NCBI GenBank assembly: GCA_028404615.1
Contig: JAOOBT010000002.1
Span: 1 to 64,000, forward strand
DNA length: 64,000 bases
DNA from: Candidatus Pelagibacter sp.
Lineage (GTDB): Bacteria > Pseudomonadota > Alphaproteobacteria > Pelagibacterales > Pelagibacteraceae
Direction: 5' to 3'
The position numbers and the translations under genes were made by a program. Shown one piece after another: positions 34,876-43,262 of the stretch; the first letter of the stretch is position 1, and each line of letters begins with the position of its first letter. The notes under the pieces were generated by a model that was given only the letters and a program-made list of their open reading frames with translations, was not told where the DNA came from and ran no database searches.

Positions 34876-34907
34876 AAGGCCTGAACGGGGGAACCGAAAC
34901 AGGCCTT
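34876..34907 (-). terminator. Terminator between the two amt genes
   Basis: 8-bp stem AAGGCCTG / CAGGCCTT with a 16-base loop, followed on the minus strand by ATTTATTTT, 37 bases after the upstream amt stop. It separates the paralogues into distinct transcription units. Confidence 0.75.
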
Positions 34908-34943
34908 ATAATTTTTCCCAACTAACGAGGGAGGGAATTTTAT

Positions 34944-36236
34944 TTAGTCTCTTATACCGTAAGCTATTACACCAACTTCTGCTTTGTCGGTTCCTAGTCT
35001 TTCGGCTTCTTTGCTTATTCTTAATCCAATTGTATTTTTGATAATTTGGAAAACAATAAACGAGACTATGAATACGAATACCACTACTGAGATAGTTCCT
35101 AGGAATTGTGCTCCAAAAGAAACATCACCGTTTGTAAATGGCACTGCTAATGTACCCCATACTCCAGCCACTAAATGCGCTGGGATGGCTCCAACTACGT
35201 CATCAATTTTCATTTTGAACAATAGTTTTGTTGAGAAGTACATTAATACTCCTGCTATTGCTCCAATGAAGATTGCAGCTAATGGACTTGGTGTTAATGG
35301 TTCTGCCGTAATACCTACTAGACCAGCTATTGCGCCGTTTAGCATCATCACTACGTCAGTTTTTCCTCCAATAACCCTTGATACTGTTGCAGCGGCTAAT
35401 ACTCCACCACCTGCAGCTAAGTTCGTATTGATATAAATTGTTGCAACCGCTGAAACATCTTCTAATGTTCCAGAAGCTAACTGAGATCCACCATTAAATC
35501 CGAACCAACCTAACCAAAGTATAAATACTCCTAGTGTTGCTAACGGAATTGATGATGCAGCAAATGGTGCCATCGGTTTAGCTTCGCCTTTTCCTGAAAA
35601 TCTCCCAGTTCTAGCACCTAATACGATTGCACCTGCAAGAGCAGCAGCTCCTCCAGCGGCATGTACTAATGTTGAACCAGCAAAGTCTGAAAATCCAGCA
35701 ACCGATAACCATCCACCACCCCACTGCCAACCCATTGAAATTGGATAGATAATTCCAGTTAAAATTGCGGCAAATAAGAAAAATGGCCAGATCTTAATTC
35801 TTTCAGCTAACGTACCAGACACTATTGACATGGTAGTGGCACAGAACACCATTTGGAAAAACCAATCGGAACCATCAGAGTACCCTGTTTCTAATGATGA
35901 ATTGTCGCTCCATGGTGTGAATGAGCCTATATATCCGCCCTCTGGAATACCGTAAGCTAAATTGTAACCAACCAACCAGAACATTACTCCGGCGATTGAG
36001 TATAAACCTATGTTTTTAGCACAGATTGCTGATACAGATTTTGATGTTACTAATCCTGACTCTAACATTGCGAAACCTGCGGCCATCCACATGACCAAGA
36101 AACCTGACATTAAAAATAATAGGGTATTAAAAATGTATTGTACTTCTGCAGACACTGTAGTCTCAGCATAACCAAGACCAGCAAAACCAAAGTATATGGC
36201 TGTTCCTGCAAAAAAGTATCCTAAGTATTTTTTCAT
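34944..36236 (-). CDS. amtB: Ammonium channel/transporter, second of two
   Basis: A 430-residue Amt protein with a signal peptide ending GYA (residue 24) and the same 11-helix layout: GYNLAYGIPEGGYIGSFT, SMGWQWGGGWLSVAGFSDFAGSTLVHAAGG and DDVVGAIPAHLVAGVWGT. Pore histidines are conserved. It differs from its neighbour in several helices and in the loop after the signal peptide, so the two may have different affinity or be expressed under different nitrogen conditions. Confidence 0.95.
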   Translation of the reverse strand: MKKYLGYFFAGTAIYFGFAGLGYAETTVSAEVQYIFNTLLFLMSGFLVMWMAAGFAMLESGLVTSKSVSAICAKNIGLYSIAGVMFWLVGYNLAYGIPEGGYIGSFTPWSDNSSLETGYSDGSDWFFQMVFCATTMSIVSGTLAERIKIWPFFLFAAILTGIIYPISMGWQWGGGWLSVAGFSDFAGSTLVHAAGGAAALAGAIVLGARTGRFSGKGEAKPMAPFAASSIPLATLGVFILWLGWFGFNGGSQLASGTLEDVSAVATIYINTNLAAGGGVLAAATVSRVIGGKTDVVMMLNGAIAGLVGITAEPLTPSPLAAIFIGAIAGVLMYFSTKLLFKMKIDDVVGAIPAHLVAGVWGTLAVPFTNGDVSFGAQFLGTISVVVFVFIVSFIVFQIIKNTIGLRISKEAERLGTDKAEVGVIAYGIRD

Positions 36237-36333
36237 AACTAACTCCCTTGTTAAGCGAGCCTTATAGGAGTTTAAAATCTAAAAAAGAATTGAATTGTCT
36301 TAAATTGAGCTATGCAGTTTTTGCAAGTGGTTT

Positions 36334-36364
36334 AGCCCTTATTTGATATTTTCAAATAAGGGCT
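36334..36364. terminator. Terminator-like hairpin after the HU gene
   Basis: A perfect 13-bp stem AGCCCTTATTTGA / TCAAATAAGGGCT with a 5-base loop, 11 bases beyond the HU stop and upstream of the second amt gene. No strong T run follows on the minus strand, so it may act in mRNA protection as well as termination. Confidence 0.6.
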
Positions 36365-36375
36365 AAATTTTACGT

Positions 36376-36651
36376 TTAACGATTAAACATTTCTTTTAAG
36401 CTTTTAGCTGGTAAAAACTTAACTTTTTGAGATGCAGCAATTTGAATTGACTCCCCTGTTCTAGGGTTTCTGCCTACTCTAGCTTTTCTTTTGGCTACTT
36501 TATAAGTTCCAAATCCAGCTATTTTAACAGTATCGTCATTCTTTAGTGCATCAAGAATAATAGTCGTAATTGAGTCAAAAGTTCTTTCAGCATCAGCTTT
36601 ACTTTGACCCAAAGTAGACGATATTTTTGCTACCAGTTGTTTTTTATTCAT
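36376..36651 (-). CDS. HU-family DNA-binding protein
   Basis: A 91-residue histone-like protein with the normal HU layout: MNKKQLVAKISSTLGQSKADAE, the VKIAGFGTYKVAKRKARVGRNPRTGE arm with the DNA-contacting proline (RNPRTG) and a C-terminal KFLPAKSLKEMFN. It has an AAAGGGG ribosome site, stands alone, and ends at a hairpin. HU versus IHF subunit cannot be decided with certainty, but the arm favours HU. Confidence 0.92.
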   Translation of the reverse strand: MNKKQLVAKISSTLGQSKADAERTFDSITTIILDALKNDDTVKIAGFGTYKVAKRKARVGRNPRTGESIQIAASQKVKFLPAKSLKEMFNR

Positions 36652-36798
36652 TTTATGCCCCTTTATTGATTAACTCTAATCTGCAAAAAAATGCTGTAAA
36701 ATCAATGTTTTTTTAGTGTTTCACGTAAATGTTAACACTATATATTGTAGTGCTAAAAAGTGTTGATTTTATTGAGTTTTTTAATATAAAAAAGTGGC

Positions 36799-37917
36799 TT
36801 AAAACAAGCCTAAATCCTTTAAGTCATTAAAAGTTGTAAAAAACATCAAAGAAAGTAGTAAAAACAACCCGATTCGAAAAAACCCCTCTTGAGTCCTTTG
36901 TGTTAAAGGACGACCTAATATCTTTTCAAAAGCATAAAACATTAAATGCCCCCCATCTAACATTGGAATAGGTAAAAGATTTATAAATCCAAGACTTATT
37001 GAAATATAAGCCATAATACTCAGAAACGCTATAAAGCCTAATTTTGCAACTTGGCCAGTGATTTTTGCGATTTTAATTGGTCCGCCTAATTGAGTGGTGT
37101 CACCAGTGCCTTTAAACATTGAAACAATAAAACTCCATGAAGCATCAATTACAAACCAGGTTTCTTTTACTGCAAAAAATAATGCCGTTGCTGGGCCTAA
37201 TCTTTTTTTATTAATTTCGTCATTCAAAGGAGCAACTTTGATTCCTATAATTTTTTTATTAGCCTTATTTCCTAGAGCATCTTCACCTAATATTGTTTTG
37301 GGTTTAACTAAAAAATTCATCTCTTTATTGTTTCTGACTATACCAATATCAATTGTTTCAGTTGTTGATGAATTGATAAATGCAGAAACTTCCATAATAC
37401 TTTTAACTTCCTTACCATTTATAGATTTAATTATATCTCCTGATTTTATTCCGACATCGGAGGCAGGGGTTTCTAATTGAACCTCTTGAATTTGAGCCGG
37501 GGTAAAATCTTTGCCAGAAAACATGTAGATAAAAGCAAATATTAGTATTGCTAATAAAAAATTTGCAAATGGCCCTGCTGCAACAATTATGGATCTTTGA
37601 TATAAAGGTTTTACAACAAAAAGTTTTTCTTGATCTTCTTTATTATATTTTTTTAATAGTTCTTCTTGCTCAGCTTGGCTAAAAACGTTTCTATCTCCAA
37701 AAAATTTTACATATCCTCCTAGTGGAATGGCGCAAAATTTCCACCTAGTTCCTGATTTATCATTGAAACCAAAAATCTCTTTTCCAAAACCAATAGAAAA
37801 ATCAGTAACACCAACTCCATATTTTTTTGCATAGTAATAATGGCCATACTCATGAACAAATACTACAACTGTAAGTAGTATTATAAATGGTATTATGAAA
37901 GATATTAAAATTTCCAT
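36799..37917 (-). CDS. rseP: Site-2 zinc metalloprotease RseP
   Basis: A 372-residue intramembrane protease: HEYGHYYYAKKYGV gives the HExxH zinc site in helix one, a single PDZ domain appears at about residues 130-210 (VGIKSGDIIKSINGKEV), and the third ligand is in LLPIPMLDGGHLMFYAFE. It cuts anti-sigma factors and leftover signal peptides. In most proteobacteria this gene lies with dxr and bamA, but here it is overlapped at its start by a LysR regulator gene, an unusual setting. Confidence 0.95.
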   Translation of the reverse strand: MEILISFIIPFIILLTVVVFVHEYGHYYYAKKYGVGVTDFSIGFGKEIFGFNDKSGTRWKFCAIPLGGYVKFFGDRNVFSQAEQEELLKKYNKEDQEKLFVVKPLYQRSIIVAAGPFANFLLAILIFAFIYMFSGKDFTPAQIQEVQLETPASDVGIKSGDIIKSINGKEVKSIMEVSAFINSSTTETIDIGIVRNNKEMNFLVKPKTILGEDALGNKANKKIIGIKVAPLNDEINKKRLGPATALFFAVKETWFVIDASWSFIVSMFKGTGDTTQLGGPIKIAKITGQVAKLGFIAFLSIMAYISISLGFINLLPIPMLDGGHLMFYAFEKILGRPLTQRTQEGFFRIGLFLLLSLMFFTTFNDLKDLGLF

Positions 37918-38795
37918 TCGTTTACCTTACTAAAAAGGAAATTTCTGAATGCTATTAGTCTTGCATTATTTTTTAGAGATGCTGGATATACAAAATGTGT
38001 TTCCGTAGGCTTGCCTGGCTCGCTAGGTAAAACCTTTGAAATGCCACCAATATTGTGAGCTATATAATCTGGTAGAGCAGCTAGACCAACTCCGCTTTGT
38101 ACTGCTAATAGTAGACCGTAAACACTATTAACTTTCATTAAAGACTTTCTTTTCTTTCCATCTTTTGCTCCAACTTTAAGAACCCAGTCAGGATTGTAAA
38201 CAGGAGAAGGTGCTCCTTTGCCATAAGTAATAAATTTGTGCTTATCTAAATCTTTCAATGTTTTAGGATATCCATTTTTTTCTAAATACTCATTGGATCC
38301 GTAAATGTGGTAATTAAAATCAACAAATTTTTTTTGAATTAAATTTAATTGTTTAGGCCTTCTCATTCTAATAGCAACGTCAGCTTGTCTTGTAGATAGA
38401 TCAAGCTCTTTATCATCAAAAATTAGTTCAATTTCTATATCTGGATGAAGATCCATAAACTCTTTAATTCTAGGTGTTAACCATGTCGTGCCAAAACTGA
38501 CAACAGTTGTGACTGTAAGTTTTCCATCTAACTTATCTTTTTGACCACTAAGATTTGACTCTACATCTTTTAGTTTACTAATAATTTCATGAGCAGATTT
38601 AAATAAGTACTCGCCATTTTCAGTTAAAACTAACCCTCTCGCGTGACGTTCAAATAGCTGAACTTTTAATTCACTTTCTAAACCTTGAATTTGGCGACTA
38701 ATAGCAGATTGGCTGAGATTAAGTATGGTAGATGCCTTAGTAAAACTAGAAGCTTCAGCAACAGTATGAAAGATCTTCAATTTATCCCAATCCAT
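37905..38795 (-). CDS. LysR-type transcriptional regulator
   Basis: A 296-residue regulator with an N-terminal winged helix (LKIFHTVAEASSFTKASTILNLSQSAISRQIQGLESELKVQLFERHARG) and a two-lobed effector domain (from residue 90). It overlaps the rseP start by 13 bases. The upstream neighbour, 19 bases away, is acuI. LysR proteins usually control adjacent genes, so acuI is a possible target, but there is no divergent promoter here. The effector is unknown. Confidence 0.92.
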   Translation of the reverse strand: MDWDKLKIFHTVAEASSFTKASTILNLSQSAISRQIQGLESELKVQLFERHARGLVLTENGEYLFKSAHEIISKLKDVESNLSGQKDKLDGKLTVTTVVSFGTTWLTPRIKEFMDLHPDIEIELIFDDKELDLSTRQADVAIRMRRPKQLNLIQKKFVDFNYHIYGSNEYLEKNGYPKTLKDLDKHKFITYGKGAPSPVYNPDWVLKVGAKDGKKRKSLMKVNSVYGLLLAVQSGVGLAALPDYIAHNIGGISKVLPSEPGKPTETHFVYPASLKNNARLIAFRNFLFSKVNEWKF

Positions 38796-38814
38796 TTATA
38801 ATTTTGATTATAGT

Positions 38815-39816
38815 TTATTTATTCGGATTTACTATAGCTCTTCCAAAAAACTCACCTTTTAATAGCTTAGGATAAGTTTCTAAAAGTTCAGAAAATGATA
38901 GTTCTTTAGTGAAAGATTTTACTTTTGAAAAATCTATTAATTTTGTAGCCTCACCCCAAACAAACTCTCTTCTTTTAATTGAAGATCCGGACGAATCAAT
39001 ACCCCATAGTTTCACCCCTCTAATGATAAAAGGCATTACATTCGTATGGATTTTTATACCACCGGCATTACCGCAAGCTGCAACTATTCCACCTGGTTTA
39101 GTTTGTGCAAAAATTTTCGTTAAAGCGGCGCCGCCAACAGTATCGACAACACCATCCCAAATACCCTTTTCAAGAAGTTTGCTTTCACCTTCAAATTCTT
39201 TTCTATCAATTATATTTTTTGCACCTAAGTTTTTAAGATAATCGTTTTTATCTTTTTTGCCAGTTACTGCATGAACATCATATCCCATTTTTGATAAAAT
39301 CATCACTGCAATACTTCCAACACCCCCGGTAGCTCCTGTAACTAAAACATCTTTTACTTTTTCGCCAAGTAATAATTCTTCCTTAGCTTTTACGGCGAAA
39401 GAGCACAATAAAGCGGTAAAACCTGCAGTTCCTAACATCATCGATTTATGTGTATCTAAGTCTTTAGGTATTTTAATCAAAAAATTAGAATCCACTTTTG
39501 CATATTGTGCAAAACCACCATAATAGGCCTCTCCAACTCTAAAACCTGTAAGAATTACTTTATCATCTTTTTTAAATTTACTATCTTCACTTTCAACAAC
39601 CGTGCCCGAAAAATCAATACCTGGAACAAATGGAAATTTTCTTACAATTTTACCACCATTATTTAAAATTAAAGCATCTTTAAAATTAAGACTCGAATAA
39701 TCAACTTTTACTAAAACATTTCCGTCTTTAAGATGACTTGTGTCGATTTCTTTTATTTCTCTAGAGAATTTTTCGTTTTGATTATCTATAACAACAGCTT
39801 TAAATTTTTGTGACAT
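38815..39816 (-). CDS. acuI: Acrylyl-CoA reductase (AcuI/YhdH family)
   Basis: A 333-residue zinc-free medium-chain reductase. It has FKAVVIDNQNEKFSREIKEI at the start, VDYSSLNFKDALILNN, FVPGIDFSGTVVESED, the NADPH motif VTGATGGVGSIAVMILSKMG and RRVFVWGEA-like RREFVWGEATKLIDF. This is the YhdH/AcuI branch, which in marine bacteria removes toxic acrylyl-CoA made from DMSP or 3-hydroxypropionate. It abuts the folE stop. No dmd or ddd genes are seen here. Confidence 0.88.
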   Translation of the reverse strand: MSQKFKAVVIDNQNEKFSREIKEIDTSHLKDGNVLVKVDYSSLNFKDALILNNGGKIVRKFPFVPGIDFSGTVVESEDSKFKKDDKVILTGFRVGEAYYGGFAQYAKVDSNFLIKIPKDLDTHKSMMLGTAGFTALLCSFAVKAKEELLLGEKVKDVLVTGATGGVGSIAVMILSKMGYDVHAVTGKKDKNDYLKNLGAKNIIDRKEFEGESKLLEKGIWDGVVDTVGGAALTKIFAQTKPGGIVAACGNAGGIKIHTNVMPFIIRGVKLWGIDSSGSSIKRREFVWGEATKLIDFSKVKSFTKELSFSELLETYPKLLKGEFFGRAIVNPNK

Positions 39817-40425
39817 TTACTTTTTAATATATCTTAAATATCTATTTTGAATACTTAAGTCTTCTCTAAAAGTACCTAAAAAATAGTTAGTAACTGTTGT
39901 TGCTTTTTCTTTTTTAACACCTCTCATCGTCATGCATTGGTGAGCTGCATCAATTGTAACTGCTACTCCTTTAGCGTCTAATGATTTCATAAGTGTTTTT
40001 GCAATTTGCATTGTTAGTCTTTCCTGAGTTTGTAGTCTTTTTGAGAAAATCTCAACAGTTCTTGCTAACTTACTCAAACCTACTACTTTTTTATTAGGAA
40101 TATAGGCGACATGCGCAACTCCTATGATTGGAGCCATATGATGCTCACAGTGACTTTCGAGTGTAATATTCTTCTCAACCACCATATCATCGTATCCTTC
40201 GACATCACCAAATGTTTTAGATAAATCAGCATGCGCATCTTGATGATAACCTTTAAAATACTCTTTAAATGCTTTAATTACTCTCTTTGGAGTCTCAATA
40301 AGCCCCTCTCTATTTGGATCTTCACCAATCCATTTCAGTATTGTTCTAAAGGCCTCTTCAGCCTGTTTGTCAGAAACTTCAGGCTTTTTTGAAGAACTTT
40401 TATCAATGTCTTTTACTAATTTCAT
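39817..40425 (-). CDS. folE: GTP cyclohydrolase I
   Basis: A 202-residue enzyme making dihydroneopterin triphosphate for folate. The zinc and active-site motifs SHCEHHMAPIIG and AHQCMTMRGVKK, and the GLSKLARTVEIFSKRLQTQERLT block, are intact. The N-terminus is of normal length. Together with CADD at 23800 it shows that the cell makes folate itself. Confidence 0.96.
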   Translation of the reverse strand: MKLVKDIDKSSSKKPEVSDKQAEEAFRTILKWIGEDPNREGLIETPKRVIKAFKEYFKGYHQDAHADLSKTFGDVEGYDDMVVEKNITLESHCEHHMAPIIGVAHVAYIPNKKVVGLSKLARTVEIFSKRLQTQERLTMQIAKTLMKSLDAKGVAVTIDAAHQCMTMRGVKKEKATTVTNYFLGTFREDLSIQNRYLRYIKK

Positions 40426-40456
40426 TGTTTCAAGTTCTATAGGACATATTTAATTA

Positions 40457-40966
40457 ATGCAAATTGCTATTTTGTCTTTTTTTCATTATTTTACAGACAT
40501 GTTTAAAAAGAGAGAAAGCGTATTTGAGGTAGAGGAAGGAAAACTTTTATCTCCTAAATTTGATAAAGAAGGACTTATACCTGTTACTACGTCTGATAGT
40601 AGCTCAGGAGATTTACTAATGCACGGCTATATGAATGAAGAAGCATTAAAAAAAACAATTGAAACTAAAGAAGCTCATTATTGGAGTAGGTCTAGGAAAG
40701 ATATATGGCACAAAGGGAAAACAAGCGGTTTTGTACAGAAAGTTATAGACTTAAGAATAGATGATGATCAAGATGCTTTATGGATGTCAGTTGATATCGG
40801 TAATGGTGCTAGCTGTCACGTTGGTTATAAATCATGTTTTTATAGATCAATACCTTTAGGACCAATTAAAGATACTGAAAATATAAAGTTAGAATTTAAA
40901 GAAAAAGAAAAAAAGTTTGATCCTGAAAAAGTTTATAAAGGACAACCAAATCCAACTAAATTATAA
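40457..40966 (+). CDS. hisI: Phosphoribosyl-AMP cyclohydrolase
   Basis: A 169-residue histidine-biosynthesis enzyme: LMHGYMNEEALKKTIETKEAHYWSRSRKDIWHKGKTSG, DQDALWMSVD and the zinc-binding CHVGYKSCFYR. The first 14 residues before the second Met (at 40499) are hydrophobic and unlike other HisI, so translation may really start at 40499. Divergent from folE with 31 bases between. It is not next to other his genes. Confidence 0.92.
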   Translation: MQIAILSFFHYFTDMFKKRESVFEVEEGKLLSPKFDKEGLIPVTTSDSSSGDLLMHGYMNEEALKKTIETKEAHYWSRSRKDIWHKGKTSGFVQKVIDLRIDDDQDALWMSVDIGNGASCHVGYKSCFYRSIPLGPIKDTENIKLEFKEKEKKFDPEKVYKGQPNPTKL

Positions 40967-40968
40967 CA

Positions 40969-41577
40969 ATGAGAGTAATTAGTCCTTTTGGTCCAAAAAT
41001 AGCTAAATTAAAATTTTCAAGTAAATTGATTGATATTATTAATAAAGAAGTTGATCAAATTTCAAATAAGAAAAAACTGCTAAAAAAACTTGATTATTCA
41101 AAAAAATTGGTAGGTCAGGTTAAGCAAGAATTTCAACTTCCAAAAAAATTTTTAAAAAGATATTTAGAAAAAGTTATTTCAAGAGAAGTTAAAAATTATA
41201 TTTACCAAACTCTTGGAAAAAAAATAAAAAAAGTTTCAATCAAAAATTTTTGGGTAGTAAGACAATTTAATAATGAGTATAACCCTGTTCATTATCATGA
41301 TGGACATATATCTGGGGTAGGATATTTAAAAGTTCCAAAATTTATTTCAAAAAATAATAAAAAAGCAAAAACTGATGGAACTATTGATTTTATTAGTGGA
41401 AATAAGATGTTTTTAAGTGAAAGTATCTATAATCATCAACCAAAAGTTGGGGATGTTATTCTTTTTCCTAATTATCTTATGCATACGGCTTATTCATTTA
41501 GATCAAATGGTGAAAGAAGATCCTTTTCATTTAATTTAGAGATAGATGATAAAGTGGCAAATGTTTTTTCGCGATGA
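40969..41577 (+). CDS. Putative 2OG-Fe(II) oxygenase
   Basis: A 202-residue protein of the small 2-oxoglutarate/Fe(II) oxygenase type (as in TIGR02466). The metal triad is visible as His and Asp in NPVHYHDGHISGVGYL and His in GDVILFPNYLMHTAYSF, with the 2OG-binding Arg in NGERRSFSFN. The substrate is unknown. It is 2 bases after hisI and overlaps DUF2237 by four bases (ATGA). Confidence 0.85.
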   Translation: MRVISPFGPKIAKLKFSSKLIDIINKEVDQISNKKKLLKKLDYSKKLVGQVKQEFQLPKKFLKRYLEKVISREVKNYIYQTLGKKIKKVSIKNFWVVRQFNNEYNPVHYHDGHISGVGYLKVPKFISKNNKKAKTDGTIDFISGNKMFLSESIYNHQPKVGDVILFPNYLMHTAYSFRSNGERRSFSFNLEIDDKVANVFSR

Positions 41578-41951
41578 GTAATAAAATTCAAAAAAATGTT
41601 TTCGGTGAACCTTTAGAATCGTGTTCTAACGATCCTGTTACTGGTTGGTTTAGAGATGGGTGCTGCAACACGGATAAAAATGATAGAGGTGTTCATACTG
41701 TTTGTGCAAAAGTAACAGATAAATTCTTACTTTGGTCAAAAAAAGTAGGAAATGATTTAATTACACCACATCCAGAGTTTGGTTTTCCAGGTTTAAAAGA
41801 TGGAGATTGTTGGTGCATTTGTGCTTCTTGGTATGCAAGAGCTATAGAGGAGGATGCAGCATGCTCTATTTTTTTAAAAAAAACTAACATTAAGACTTTA
41901 GAGCTAATACCTATCGAAAAATTAAAAAAATTTGCTGTTGACTTATCTTAA
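41574..41951 (+). CDS. DUF2237 protein
   Basis: A 125-residue cysteine-rich protein with the DUF2237 blocks NVFGEPLESCSNDPVTGWFRDGCCNTDKNDRGVHTVCAKVT and FPGLKDGDCWCICASWYARAIE. Six to seven cysteines suggest metal binding. Function unknown. In many bacteria it follows an oxygenase or sits in stress loci. It ends by overlapping the convergent TPR gene. Confidence 0.9.
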   Translation: MSNKIQKNVFGEPLESCSNDPVTGWFRDGCCNTDKNDRGVHTVCAKVTDKFLLWSKKVGNDLITPHPEFGFPGLKDGDCWCICASWYARAIEEDAACSIFLKKTNIKTLELIPIEKLKKFAVDLS

Positions 41952-42439
41952 TATATTTTTGTTCCTCGAGTTTTTATAATCAACTCAAGTTCTCCATACT
42001 CTTTACAATTACAATTTTTTAGTACTTCCAGCCTTTCATTAGCTTTGTCTATTCTATTAGTTTGAACGTAAAGCTCACCAAGATATTCATTTATTCCGTT
42101 ATGATTTGGTTTTATATTCAAACCTTTTAGATAAAATTTCTCAGCTTGATCAAAATTCCCAACTTTTCTAGAAGTAAATCCCATGTAATTAAGTATATCT
42201 GGATTTTTTTTATCTGATTTATGTGCTTTTTCTAATTTATTAAAAGCTTCAGTGTAAAGTTTTTTGGCTTTTGCGGTTTTTTCTTTCTTTTCGAACTTAC
42301 CTGCTCTTTTTACTAACTTAACAGCATCTTCGTATAAAGATGTTTCGCTAGAAGAGCTGCTGCTACTATCGCTTCCTGCTGCCATTAGGCTTGAGCTTAT
42401 TATAAGAGATGTAAGTATTATAAATAATTTTTTCATCAC
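41948..42439 (-). CDS. Exported TPR-repeat protein
   Basis: A 163-residue protein with a signal peptide (cleavage near SLMA, residue 20), a serine run (GSDSSSSSSSETS), then two to three tetratricopeptide units (about 35-130) with the consensus-like NPDILNYMGFTSRKVGNFDQAEKFYLKGLNIKPNHNGINEYLGELYVQTNRIDKANE. Probably a periplasmic scaffold. Partner unknown. Confidence 0.85.
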   Translation of the reverse strand: MMKKLFIILTSLIISSSLMAAGSDSSSSSSSETSLYEDAVKLVKRAGKFEKKEKTAKAKKLYTEAFNKLEKAHKSDKKNPDILNYMGFTSRKVGNFDQAEKFYLKGLNIKPNHNGINEYLGELYVQTNRIDKANERLEVLKNCNCKEYGELELIIKTRGTKIY

Positions 42440-42467
42440 TCTTATTTAACAATCTAATCAAAAATTG

Positions 42468-43178
42468 TTATGCGACAGATGATCTTCCTCCATCTACACC
42501 TAATATTTGACCTGTTATCCATGAACTTTCATCTGTGAGCAGAAACTTAGCAACTGATGCGGAGTCATCACCCTCACCTATTCTTTTCATAGGATGCATT
42601 TTAGCAATACCCTCGGCAACTTTTTCATTTTTGAGTAAAAAATTTGAAATTTTAGAGTTCGTAAGACTTGGTGCGATACAATTAACTCTTACATTTGGTG
42701 CAAACTCAGCCGCTAAAGCTAAAGTAAGACCTTCAATGGCACCTTTCGCTGATGATACAATCGCATGATTTGGAAAGCCTTGTTTTACAGCTACTGTTGA
42801 AAATAAAACGATTGAACCTTTATTCTTTTTTAGATTATCTGCAAGTGACTTTATTATTTCTGTTGCAGAAATAAGATTTAAATTAAATGATTGCATGAAA
42901 TCACTTTTTTTTGTTAGCTTTAAAGGTTTTAAATCTATTGAACCAATACAAAAAGCCAACCCATTTATTGGTTCTTCTTTTAAGTCAGTTAAAATTTTTT
43001 CAGAAAAATTTTCCTCAAGAACATCGCAGACAGTAAATGTTGAGTTTAAATCATTAGCTAGTGCTGACACACTAGTCTCGTCCCTACCAACTAAGTGTAC
43101 TTCCTCGCCACCTTCTACTAATTTTTTTGCTAAAGATGTGCCAATTGATCCAGTTGCTCCTAAAATTACTTTTTTCAT
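42468..43178 (-). CDS. Short-chain dehydrogenase/reductase
   Basis: A 236-residue SDR: cofactor motif LGATGSIGTSLA, catalytic Ser in VLFSTVAVKQG, and C-terminal GQILGVDGGRSSVA. The usual Tyr-x3-Lys is replaced by HAIVSSAKGA: Ser at the Tyr position with the Lys kept, so catalysis may be altered or absent. I start at the ATG at 43178 (MKKVILGATG), not the one 15 bases earlier. It is divergent from the photolyase gene across about 84 bases. Confidence 0.85.
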   Translation of the reverse strand: MKKVILGATGSIGTSLAKKLVEGGEEVHLVGRDETSVSALANDLNSTFTVCDVLEENFSEKILTDLKEEPINGLAFCIGSIDLKPLKLTKKSDFMQSFNLNLISATEIIKSLADNLKKNKGSIVLFSTVAVKQGFPNHAIVSSAKGAIEGLTLALAAEFAPNVRVNCIAPSLTNSKISNFLLKNEKVAEGIAKMHPMKRIGEGDDSASVAKFLLTDESSWITGQILGVDGGRSSVA

Positions 43179-43262
43179 AATTAAAAATAACATTATTAAA
43201 GGTTATTTACATGCAAATAATGACGCGTGTAATATACAAATAAAATATGTATTTTAATACTT

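Noticed and set aside
34984..35436. 150-codon open frame on the plus strand
   Set aside because: It lies wholly antisense to the second amt gene, and its composition (many Pro, Thr, Ala) is what an opposite frame of a hydrophobic protein gives.
34790..36375. Sigma-54 promoters ahead of the amt genes
   Set aside because: No TGGC-N8-TTGC pattern is found in either leader.
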